A stretch of DNA of 5,464 bases from Actinomycetes bacterium (lineage in GTDB: Bacteria > Actinomycetota > Actinomycetes > Mycobacteriales > Mycobacteriaceae), in contig JAEWGK010000054.1 of assembly GCA_023388385.1 (NCBI GenBank), positions 1 to 5,464 of the forward strand, written 5' to 3'. Numbering within the stretch: the first letter of the stretch is position 1; each line of letters opens with the position of its first letter. The position numbers and the translations under genes are program-made. The notes below the pieces were generated by a model, which had not been told where the DNA came from, did no database searches, and saw only the letters and a program-made list of their open reading frames with translations. Below are positions 1 through 5,464 of this stretch, one piece after another.

Positions 1-24
1 TTCGGATTCCGGCGCGGTCCCGGA

Positions 25-1335
25 TCAACCCTCGGCGCCGGCCGGGTTGATGATGCCGGCCAGCGTCTCGGAAGCGCCGGTGAGACCCTCGACGCCGCGG
101 TTCAGGGCGTCGGTGCCGCCCGGCACCTGCTCGGCGGCGGAGGCGACGCCGGTGTACGCGAGGTCGCCCGCGGTCGACGCGGCGGTCGCGGTGTCGTCGG
201 TGATCTGGCGGGCGCCGGTGTTGCGCAGCTCCGGCACCTGATCGATGCGCTCGGTGACGGCCGTCTGCACCGGGCCGACGACGCCGGCGGCGGGCGTCGG
301 CTCCGGGATCTGGCCGGTCTCCTTGCGCCACGCGCGCGTCGCCGGCAGATCCTCATCAACCGTGCGGCGGGCGGCGTCGCGGTTGACGGCCCCGTCGACG
401 GTGAAGCGCTCGTTGACCTGCCCATCGGGGATGCCGTAGGCCTCCTCCAGCGCGGTGTCCATCGGCTGGAAGCGGTTGAACGGGCCGAGGCGCATGGAGT
501 TGGCCCCGATGACCTGGTTCGAGTCCGGGTCGTAGGCGTTTCCGCCGGAGTCGCCGTGATCCATCCACAGGCCGACGGCCCACACGCCGTTGCGGAAGCG
601 CATGACCTGGTAGCCGCACTGGCGGCTGGTGCGGGTGCCGTCGATGCACACGCGCTTGCCCAGGTTGTCGAAGGAGACCTGGCCCGGCGCCAGCTCGCCG
701 TAGTCGACGACACCCGTCATCGGCGCGCCCGGGCCGCCGACCCAGCCGTCCTCCGCACGGGAGGCGCTGACGCCGGTGCCCGCCACGTCATCGTCGAGCT
801 CGATGAACGCCCAGTCGGGGCCGTTGAGGCCCCGGTCAGGCAGCCCGATGATGACCTCCATCGTATTCGCGGGATCGCCCTCCGGGTTCTCCGGCAGGCC
901 GGCGGTCGGATCGGGGAAGCGATTGGGGCCGATGACGCCGATGCGCTCGTCGCCCCCGTACGCCGGCGCGTAGATGACGGTGCCGGTGCCGTCGCGGAAG
1001 CCCTCGTCCGGACCCAGGCCGACGCAGTGGCCGGCGGTCAGCTGCACGTGGTGGGCCCGCCCGTTCTCGTCGATGACGGTGCCCGGCACGCTGGAGGAGC
1101 ACATCGCCGTATCCAGGTGACGGCCCTCCGCGTCGACGGGGGAGGTCTTCTCCGGCATGCGGATCGGGTCGCCCGGGCCGACGACGACGCGGGCATCGGC
1201 CGGGGTGGGGGCGAAGCCGCCGCCGGGGGCCGGCGGGGCGGGCTCGGCCGCCGCCACGCCGGCGGCCGGGAACAGGGCCGCCAGCGCCGCGGAGGCTGCG
1301 GCGGTGCGGATGGTGATGCGGCGATGATTCGCCAT
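25..1335 (-). CDS. Secreted chymotrypsin-fold (family S1) serine protease with C-terminal extension
   Basis: Predicted exported endopeptidase of 436 residues. Seen: residues 1-30 form a signal peptide (NHRR n-region, Ala/Leu-rich core, likely cleavage after AAA30 before EPAPP), followed by a Pro/Gly-rich spacer to about residue 75. The triad fits His103 in TAGHC, Asp174 in PDWAFIEL and Ser263 in GDSGG. Cys79 and Cys104 flank the His strand and probably form a disulphide. Cys230 and Cys240 lie in a VCxxGxxTxxxCG segment like that of streptogrisin-type bacterial S1 proteases. The position six residues before Ser263, which is Asp in trypsin, is Trp257, and the Cys usually found four before the Ser is absent, so trypsin-like specificity is not supported. 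After about residue 315 comes a tail rich in Ala, Thr and Gly with no LPXTG motif or membrane span. The ATG at 1335 was chosen because it starts the signal peptide and has AGGAAG 11 nt upstream; the longer frame to a GTG at 1488 adds an Arg-rich leader that would bury the signal. The substrate is unknown. Confidence 0.9.
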   Translation of the reverse strand: MANHRRITIRTAAASAALAALFPAAGVAAAEPAPPAPGGGFAPTPADARVVVGPGDPIRMPEKTSPVDAEGRHLDTAMCSSSVPGTVIDENGRAHHVQLTAGHCVGLGPDEGFRDGTGTVIYAPAYGGDERIGVIGPNRFPDPTAGLPENPEGDPANTMEVIIGLPDRGLNGPDWAFIELDDDVAGTGVSASRAEDGWVGGPGAPMTGVVDYGELAPGQVSFDNLGKRVCIDGTRTSRQCGYQVMRFRNGVWAVGLWMDHGDSGGNAYDPDSNQVIGANSMRLGPFNRFQPMDTALEEAYGIPDGQVNERFTVDGAVNRDAARRTVDEDLPATRAWRKETGQIPEPTPAAGVVGPVQTAVTERIDQVPELRNTGARQITDDTATAASTAGDLAYTGVASAAEQVPGGTDALNRGVEGLTGASETLAGIINPAGAEG

Positions 1336-1346
1336 GCGGGATCTCG

Positions 1347-1352
1347 CTTCCT
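1347..1352 (-). promoter_or_regulatory. Ribosome binding site of the protease gene
   Basis: AGGAAG on the minus strand lies 11 nt before the ATG at 1335. The spacing is slightly long, but this is the only Shine-Dalgarno-like site close to that ATG. It supports starting the protein at the signal peptide rather than at the upstream GTG (1488). Confidence 0.5.
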
Positions 1353-1546
1353 GGATCGATGCGCGTACTGCGCTGCGCGGTCGGACGTGCGCCCGGGGCG
1401 GGGCCCGGCCCGTCCGGTCCGGCCCCGCACGGGACTCACCGCGGACCCTACTACCCCCGGATGCCATGCGGAAGGAGCGCCGTGACACGATTCAGCAACG
1501 GTTGGCCCGGGGGTGACGCGGTCCACGGGGGCACCCGGCGGCGTGC

Positions 1547-1574
1547 GGCGACGCGCGGGACACGCGGCGTCGTC
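1547..1574 (-). terminator. Possible GC-rich hairpin after dgt, no T tract
   Basis: GGCGACGC (1547-1554) pairs with GCGTCGTC (1567-1574) with one mismatch. An inner GCG/CGC stem (1555-1557 with 1563-1565) closes a GGACA loop. It begins 6 nt after the dgt stop codon, where a terminator would be expected. No T run follows on the minus strand, so it is not a canonical intrinsic terminator and could be a chance structure. Confidence 0.25.
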
Positions 1575-1580
1575 ACGCGC

Positions 1581-3002
1581 TCACCCCCAGGCGGCGGAGA
1601 CCCCGGCGATGGACCGGTCGAGGCGCTCGATGCGCGACTCCGTCATCGACGCGATCTGGTCGACGACCGCGCGCAGCCGCCCGGCGTCGCCCTCCGCGGC
1701 CGCGTGCTGCATCCGGAACACCGGGTCCAGCACGCCCGGCGCGCCCTCGATGAGGTACTCCGCGACGCGGAACAGCCGGTCGCGGTCACGGGCCTGGCGG
1801 CGCAGGTGGTGCGGGTCGTCCATGACGTAGAGGACGGCGAGGGTCTTCAGCATGATGACCTCGGCCTCGATGTCCGGGGGCACCTCCAGGTCGGCGTCGT
1901 AGCGGCCCAGCGTGCCGGGTTCGGCGACGCCGGCGGCCTCGGCGGACTCGAGCGTCTCCGCCACGGGCCCCGCGATGAACCGGCCGACCAGCTCGGAGGT
2001 CATGCGCTTCAGGGCGATGGCCGCCTCCAGCGACCCGTCGTAGGACGCCGCCCGGGAAACAACCGGCAGCGACGCGAGCCGTCCGCCCGCCTCCACCAGC
2101 GCCTCCGGGTCCGCGCCGAACGCGTCGGCGCCCTTCTGCGCCAGCGCCATCAGTTCGACGGTGTCCCACAGCACCTCCAGGGAGATGCGGCCGGCGACGA
2201 TGCCGTCCTCCACGTCGTGGACCGAGTAGGCGACGTCGTCGGACCAGTCCATGATCTGGGCCTCCAGGCAGCGGCGGCCCTCCGGCGCGCCGTCGCGGAT
2301 CCACGCGAGGATCTCCGCGTCCTCGTCGTAGGCGCCGTACTTGCGGCGCGCCGACCCGTCGGGAGCGGTCTTCGTCCACGGGTACTTGCACGCCGCGTCG
2401 AGCGCCGCGCGGGTGAGGTTGAGCCCCGCCGGTCCCCCGTCGCGTCCGAGGATCTTCGGCTCCAGGCGCACGAGGATGCGCAGCGTCTGCGCGTTGCCTT
2501 CGAAGCCGCCGCAGCCGGCCGCGATCTCGTCGAGCGCCCGCTCCCCGTTGTGCCCATACGGCGGATGCCCGATGTCATGGGTGAGCCCCGCCAGCTCCGC
2601 CAGGTCGGGGTCGGCGCCGAGGGCCTCCGCGATGCCGCGGGAGATTTGCGCGACCTCCAGCGAATGCGTCAGCCGCGTGCGCGGGATGTCGCCCTCGCCG
2701 GGGCCGACGACCTGCGTCTTGTCCGCCAGCCGGCGCAGCGCCGCGGAGTGCAGCACGCGGGCGCGGTCGCGGGAGAACGCCGAGCGCAGATGCTCCGTCG
2801 ACGGCCCGGCGCCCTCCAGGGATCCCTTCGGGGCCTCCGGCAACCGCCGCTCCACGTCGGCCTCCGCGTAGGCGTGCCCGGCGTGGCGCGCACACCCCGG
2901 ACCGGGGGGCCCGCCGTCCGTGCGCCCGGCCGCGTGCCGACGGCTGCCTGCGGGACCTCCGGGCCCCTTGTCGTCGAACGTGGCGGTCATGCCCTCCATC
3001 AT
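1581..3002 (-). CDS. dgt: Deoxyguanosinetriphosphate triphosphohydrolase (HD-domain dNTPase)
   Basis: Cytoplasmic metal-dependent enzyme that hydrolyses dNTPs, classically dGTP, to the deoxynucleoside and inorganic triphosphate, controlling dNTP pools. Seen (473-residue form): [25 protein letters not shown] at about residues 74-98, [11 protein letters not shown] with metal-ligand His112, and [15 protein letters not shown] with the HD pair His142/Asp143 plus His146 and His150. [13 protein letters not shown] follows at about 165-177, and [15 protein letters not shown] supplies the last metal-ligand Asp (255 or 256). All hallmark motifs are present, so the enzyme should be active. The start is uncertain. 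ATG 3002 has GGAGG 10 nt upstream; further ATGs are at 2999 and 2990; GTG 2855 has GGAGG 5 nt upstream and would give 424 residues, closer to the roughly 430 of mycobacterial Dgt. I kept 3002 because the YxxxD segment before that GTG seems conserved in homologues as I recall them. The extra N-terminal stretch is rich in Gly, Arg and His. The TPM gene is divergent, 70 bp away. Confidence 0.92.
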   Translation of the reverse strand: MMEGMTATFDDKGPGGPAGSRRHAAGRTDGGPPGPGCARHAGHAYAEADVERRLPEAPKGSLEGAGPSTEHLRSAFSRDRARVLHSAALRRLADKTQVVGPGEGDIPRTRLTHSLEVAQISRGIAEALGADPDLAELAGLTHDIGHPPYGHNGERALDEIAAGCGGFEGNAQTLRILVRLEPKILGRDGGPAGLNLTRAALDAACKYPWTKTAPDGSARRKYGAYDEDAEILAWIRDGAPEGRRCLEAQIMDWSDDVAYSVHDVEDGIVAGRISLEVLWDTVELMALAQKGADAFGADPEALVEAGGRLASLPVVSRAASYDGSLEAAIALKRMTSELVGRFIAGPVAETLESAEAAGVAEPGTLGRYDADLEVPPDIEAEVIMLKTLAVLYVMDDPHHLRRQARDRDRLFRVAEYLIEGAPGVLDPVFRMQHAAAEGDAGRLRAVVDQIASMTESRIERLDRSIAGVSAAWG

Positions 3003-3012
3003 GCCGTCCGGG

Positions 3013-3017
3013 CCTCC
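3013..3017 (-). promoter_or_regulatory. Ribosome binding site favouring the long dgt start
   Basis: GGAGG on the minus strand lies 10 nt before the ATG at 3002. A second GGAGG lies inside the frame only 2 nt before the ATG at 2990, which is too close to work well. A third (2861-2865) sits 5 nt before the GTG at 2855. The two well-spaced sites define the competing dgt starts. Confidence 0.45.
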
Positions 3018-3059
3018 GACCTGCGGTGCGGCGCGCCCGACGCGCAACGGCCGTCTTTG

Positions 3060-3065
3060 TATCCT
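3060..3065 (+). promoter_or_regulatory. -10 box of the TPM gene, probable leaderless promoter
   Basis: TATCCT ends 7 nt before the ATG at 3073, so transcription starting the usual 6-8 nt downstream of the -10 would begin at or next to the A of the start codon. There is no Shine-Dalgarno sequence before the ATG, which agrees with leaderless translation, common in corynebacteria and mycobacteria. The short TTTGTAT stretch stands out in otherwise GC-rich DNA. No recognisable -35 is seen at the expected distance (about 3037-3042). Confidence 0.55.
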
Positions 3066-3072
3066 TGGGCCC

Positions 3073-5079
3073 ATGACACGACGCGCCAGCACGCCCCGCC
3101 GCCGCCTCGCCGCCGCGACGGCCGCCGGGTTCCTCGCCGCCGCCCCGATCGCCGGCCTGCCGTCCCTCCTGCCGGACACGGCACCCGTCGCGGCCGCCGA
3201 GACCCCGGCGCGCTGGGACAACGCCCTCGTCGACTCCGAGGGCGTCCTGGACAGCAGCACCGCGGGCGACATCGAGAAGCGGCTCAAGGACCTGCAGCAG
3301 GACGTCGGCGTGAAGATGTACGTCGTCTACGTCGGTTCCTTCGACGGCGCCGACCCCACCCAATGGGCGCACACGGCGCTCGCCGCGAACGGCGGCGCCG
3401 ACAACATGGCGGTCCTGGCCATCGCGGTGAAGGACCGGCTCATCGGCGGATGGGCCGCCGAGGGTGTCGGGGTCTCCGGCGACGAGCTCGCCGACTCCGC
3501 CTACTCGGTGCTGGCCACCGACGACTCGGACTGGGCGGGCGCCGCGACCGCCGCCATCGACAAGGCCCGAGGAGTCTCCCCCGGCGAGGCCGCCGCCATC
3601 GTCGGCGGCGGCGCCGGCGCCGCGGCTGTCGTCGGCGGCGGCGCCTGGGCGTGGTCGCGCCGCAACCGCCCGCGCCGCACCGCCGCGCAGGTGGAGGATG
3701 CGCGGGGCATCGACCCCTCCGACGTCTCCACGCTGGCGACGCTCGACGTCGACGTGCTCGACGAGCTTGCGGCGGAGGAGCTCGTCTCCACCGACGAGTC
3801 CATCCGCACCGCCCGCGCGGAGCTGGACCTCGCCCGCTCCGAGTTCGGCGACGGCCGCGTCGGCGAGCTCGAGCGCGCCCTCCGCCACTCCGAGTCGACG
3901 CTGGAGAAGGCGTTCTCCCTGCGCCGCCGCCTCGACGACGCCATCCCGGAGACCGTCGCCGACCGCGCCGCCATGCTGGTGGAGATCGTCTCCACCTGCG
4001 GCGCCGCCGACGACGCCCTGGACGGGCAGGTCGCCCGCTACCGGGAGATGCGCGACCAGCTCCTGCGCGCCCCCGACCTGGTCGACGAGCTGATGCGCCG
4101 CAGCGTCGCCCTGACCACCCGGGTCCCGGAGGCGGAGGCCACCCTGGATGTCCTCCGCCAGCGCCACGACGCGACGGCCCTGTCCTCGGTCGCCGACAAC
4201 CCCTCGATGGCCTCCGAGCACATCCGCCTGGCCGGGGAGGCCCTCGACCAGGCCCGAGGTCTGCTGGACCGGCCCGTCGGCGAGCAGGGCGGACTGCCCG
4301 ACGCGCTCGGCGCCGCCGGCTCCCACCTGGACCGCGCCGAGAAGCTCCTCACCGGCGTCGAGCACGCCGACGACAACATCCGCCGCGCCGTCACCGGCAT
4401 GCAGGAGCTCACCGCCGAGATCGCCGGCGAGATCCGCGAGGCGGAGAACCTGCTGCTGGCCCCGGGCGCCGCCGACTTCGACCGCGGCGCCCTGCGCGCG
4501 GCCATCGAGGGCGGTCGCAGCGCCATCGACGTCGCGGACTCCCGCGGCGACGAGGACCCGCTGCTGGCCTACTCGGCGCTGTCCGAGGCCGACGCCGAGC
4601 TCGACGAGCACCTCGAGGGCGCCCGCGACGCGGCCCGCGCGCTCTCCCGCGCCACGGCGACGCTGAACGGAGCGCTGCGCGACGCCGAGGCGCAGGTGCA
4701 GACCGCCCACGACCTCGTCGACACGCGCCGCGGCATCATCGGCTCCGACGCCCGCACCCACATGTCGGAGGCCCTGCGCCTGCTGCGCTCCGCCCAGCAG
4801 GCCCGCTCCGCGCAGTCCATGCCGATGCTGCGCCAGGGCATCACCGACGCGCAGGCCGCCGGCCACGAGGCGCAGAAGGCCGTCAACGCCGCCCGCCGCG
4901 ACATCGACCGGCACCGCAACCGACACAACGGCGGCTCCGGCACCGGCTCGCTCATCACCGGCCTCGTGCTGGGCTCGATGATGAACTCCGGCGGCGGATT
5001 CGGCGGGGGCTTCGGCGGCGGCGGGTTCTCCGGTGGCGGGGGCGGCTTCGGCGGCAGCGGCGGCTCCCGCGGCTTCTAG
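3073..5079 (+). CDS. TPM-domain membrane protein with long helical region and Gly/Phe-rich tail
   Basis: A 668-residue membrane-anchored protein. Seen: signal peptide 1-42 (Arg-rich start, Ala/Leu core, probable cleavage after AAA42 before ETPAR). A TPM-type domain covers about 46-165 ([12 protein letters not shown] start, [12 protein letters not shown] strand, [13 protein letters not shown] strand). A Gly/Ala/Val-rich membrane span covers about 172-194 and is followed by SRRNRPRR, so the TPM domain should face outside and the rest the cytoplasm. Residues about 205-615 are almost wholly helical, rich in Ala, Leu, Glu, Asp and Arg. A short hydrophobic patch ([12 protein letters not shown], 626-637) precedes a Gly/Phe/Ser tail. 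Known: TPM domains occur in plant TLP18.3/Psb32, linked to photosystem II repair and reported to have phosphatase activity, and in bacterial YgcG-like proteins; from memory, the TPM domain of C. glutamicum cg2496 has an NMR structure. M. tuberculosis Rv2345 has similar length and also lies opposite dgt. The ATG at 3073 was chosen for its signal peptide and -10 box; the frame open from 2920 has no signal at its start. The cellular role is not established. Confidence 0.88.
   Translation: MTRRASTPRRRLAAATAAGFLAAAPIAGLPSLLPDTAPVAAAETPARWDNALVDSEGVLDSSTAGDIEKRLKDLQQDVGVKMYVVYVGSFDGADPTQWAHTALAANGGADNMAVLAIAVKDRLIGGWAAEGVGVSGDELADSAYSVLATDDSDWAGAATAAIDKARGVSPGEAAAIVGGGAGAAAVVGGGAWAWSRRNRPRRTAAQVEDARGIDPSDVSTLATLDVDVLDELAAEELVSTDESIRTARAELDLARSEFGDGRVGELERALRHSESTLEKAFSLRRRLDDAIPETVADRAAMLVEIVSTCGAADDALDGQVARYREMRDQLLRAPDLVDELMRRSVALTTRVPEAEATLDVLRQRHDATALSSVADNPSMASEHIRLAGEALDQARGLLDRPVGEQGGLPDALGAAGSHLDRAEKLLTGVEHADDNIRRAVTGMQELTAEIAGEIREAENLLLAPGAADFDRGALRAAIEGGRSAIDVADSRGDEDPLLAYSALSEADAELDEHLEGARDAARALSRATATLNGALRDAEAQVQTAHDLVDTRRGIIGSDARTHMSEALRLLRSAQQARSAQSMPMLRQGITDAQAAGHEAQKAVNAARRDIDRHRNRHNGGSGTGSLITGLVLGSMMNSGGGFGGGFGGGGFSGGGGGFGGSGGSRGF
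4987..5076 (+). repeat. Low-complexity GGC-rich repeat encoding the Gly/Phe tail
   Basis: The last 30 codons of the TPM gene are irregular repeats of a GGC-GGC-TTC-GGC type unit, encoding a tail of Gly runs broken by Phe and Ser and ending SRGF. Similar Gly-rich ends with interspersed Phe or Trp are common in bacterial TPM proteins. At the DNA level the tract could be prone to slippage and to sequencing or assembly error; here it stays in frame to a TAG stop. Confidence 0.6.
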
Positions 5080-5100
5080 CCCGGGGCCCGGGCGCGCCCG
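5079..5100. terminator. Nested GC palindromes between convergent genes
   Basis: GCCCGGGGCCCGGGC (5079-5093) is a 7-bp inverted repeat around one G, and CGGGCGCGCCCG (5089-5100) is a perfect 12-bp palindrome overlapping it, so only one hairpin can form at a time. They fill most of the 37-bp gap between the TPM stop and the stop of the minus-strand gene, where a bidirectional terminator would be expected. Loops are very short and there is no T tract on either strand, so the role is uncertain. Confidence 0.3.
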
Positions 5101-5116
5101 TCCGTGCCCGCGGCCT

Positions 5117-5464
5117 CTACAGAACCCAGATGTAGACCAGGTAGGCGATAAGCAGCAGCAGGCAGACCGTCAGGATCCACGTGGAGCTGACCAGGCGGGA
5201 CTCCAGGATGTGGCGGGCGGACCAGGTGAGGAACATCTTCTGGTCGTCCGTCAGCGCCCGGCCCTCCGGGGTGTCGAACTGGATCTCGGCGGCGCGGACG
5301 CCGTGGTTGGCACCGGTGAACTGTCCCAGCTTCACGCCCTTGACGTCCTCGATGACGTAGTGCTGCGAGGCCTCGCAGATGATGCGCGCCTCCTGCGGCA
5401 CGCCAACGACCCGGCCGGCGGCATCCCCGCCGGCGGCGCCGGCCTCCGCCGGACGGTCCGCGGC
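5117..5464 (-). CDS. Unrecognised protein with C-terminal membrane anchor (5' end outside window)
   Basis: I do not recognise the family. The frame stays open to the right edge, giving 115 visible residues. Seen: about 20 residues rich in Ala, Gly, Asp and Glu, resembling a linker. A compact soluble segment follows (IICEASQHYVIEDVKGVKLGQ to RALTDDQKMFLTWSARHILESRL). The last 22 residues (WILTVC through IAYLVYIWVL) form one strongly hydrophobic span that ends at the stop, so a tail-anchored protein with its soluble part in the cytoplasm is likely if no earlier span exists. The only nearby start is GTG 5401, giving 94 residues, but it has no Shine-Dalgarno site at proper distance, so I treat the gene as continuing upstream. 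Its stop (TAG, 5119-5117) converges on the TPM gene with a 37-bp gap. Confidence 0.65.
   Translation of the reverse strand, partial: AADRPAEAGAAGGDAAGRVVGVPQEARIICEASQHYVIEDVKGVKLGQFTGANHGVRAAEIQFDTPEGRALTDDQKMFLTWSARHILESRLVSSTWILTVCLLLLIAYLVYIWVL
5414..5434. repeat. Perfect 8-bp inverted repeat with 5-nt loop
   Basis: GCCGGCGG (5414-5421) and CCGCCGGC (5427-5434) flank CATCC. If the gene on the minus strand continues upstream, this simply encodes part of its Ala/Gly linker. If the gene started at GTG 5401, the hairpin would lie 12 nt before the start codon and could hinder initiation. Confidence 0.4.

Larger units (their letters stand above)
1336..1580. other. Intergenic region between dgt and the protease gene
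   Basis: This 245-bp stretch has no convincing gene. It should hold the protease promoter unless that gene is read through from dgt. On the minus strand the best -10 candidate is TAGGGT (1450-1445), which would give a 5' leader of about 100 nt; no good -35 accompanies it, so this is weak. Within that leader GGGGCC (1400-1405) and GGCCCC (1421-1426) can pair, with an inner CGG/CCG stem (1406-1408 with 1414-1416). A second hairpin lies just after the dgt stop and is listed separately. Such pairing arises easily by chance at this GC content. Confidence 0.4.

Noticed and set aside
556..1485. Plus-strand open frame of 309 codons opposite the protease gene
   Set aside because: It is antisense to a gene with a clear signal peptide and catalytic triad, and its product has no recognisable features.
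1336..1488. Longer protease start at GTG 1488
   Set aside because: It would add 51 Arg- and Pro-rich residues before a good signal peptide; the ATG at 1335 fits export and has a Shine-Dalgarno-like site.
3054..3066. A dgt -10 box in the same T/A-rich island on the minus strand (ATACAAAG)
   Set aside because: No hexamer there keeps both the conserved TA start and final T of a -10 box, so the call would be a guess.
2920..3072. Longer TPM start at ATG 2920
   Set aside because: It would overlap the dgt 5' end and put about 51 residues before the signal peptide; the -10 box lies between it and the chosen ATG.
2575..4926. Minus-strand open frame of 783 codons opposite the TPM gene
   Set aside because: Composition is low-complexity Val/Gly/Ala/Arg with no recognisable motif. 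It is the mirror of the TPM coding frame.
1359..5135. Plus-strand open frame of 1258 codons running antisense to dgt and across the TPM gene
   Set aside because: It is very Arg-, Pro- and Gly-rich with no domain motifs and overlaps two well-supported genes in other frames. Long spurious open frames are expected where stop codons are rare at this GC content.
5180..5400. Scramblase-like (LURP-one related) domain in the tail-anchored protein
   Set aside because: The YVIEDVKGVKLGQ segment is faintly reminiscent, but the rest of the fold is not visible and the C-terminal anchor does not match what I know of that family.
1..5464. CRISPR arrays, tRNA or rRNA genes, transposases, phage genes or toxin-antitoxin pairs
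   Set aside because: No regularly spaced repeats, RNA gene signatures or matching protein motifs are visible on either strand.

Overview
The window is very GC-rich, with coding frames strongly biased to G or C at third positions. It reads as chromosomal DNA of a high-GC actinobacterium. The most telling signal is a TPM-domain membrane protein transcribed divergently from a dGTP triphosphohydrolase (dgt). I know this pairing from mycolic-acid actinomycetes: Rv2345/Rv2344c in Mycobacterium tuberculosis and, from memory, cg2496 and its neighbour dgt in Corynebacterium glutamicum. A high-GC Corynebacterium or close relative is the best guess; no rRNA or other marker confirms it.

Layout. Bases 25-1335 (minus) encode a secreted chymotrypsin-fold serine protease with a complete His/Asp/Ser triad and an unusual C-terminal extension of about 120 residues. 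Bases 1336-1580 are a 245-bp gap holding the protease 5' region and GC-rich hairpins. Bases 1581-3002 (minus) encode the HD-domain dNTP triphosphohydrolase Dgt, whose start is ambiguous. A 70-bp divergent gap (3003-3072) carries a TATCCT -10 box placed so that the next gene is probably transcribed without a leader. Bases 3073-5079 (plus) encode a 668-residue TPM protein: signal peptide, external TPM domain, one membrane span, a long cytoplasmic helical region and a Gly/Phe-rich tail. After a 37-bp convergent gap of nested GC palindromes comes the 3' end of a minus-strand gene (5117 to the right edge) for a small protein ending in a membrane anchor; its start appears to lie outside the window.

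How the genes may work together. Dgt acts in the cytoplasm on nucleotide pools. The protease, the TPM protein and the tail-anchored protein all belong to the cell envelope or secretome. Apart from the conserved dgt/TPM pairing, nothing in the sequence shows a shared pathway. I found no CRISPR array, transposase, tRNA, rRNA or phage gene. I see no clear new multi-gene system; the points most worth following are the helical region and tail of the TPM protein, the protease tail, the dgt start, and the protease lying directly downstream of dgt, where M. tuberculosis has dnaG.
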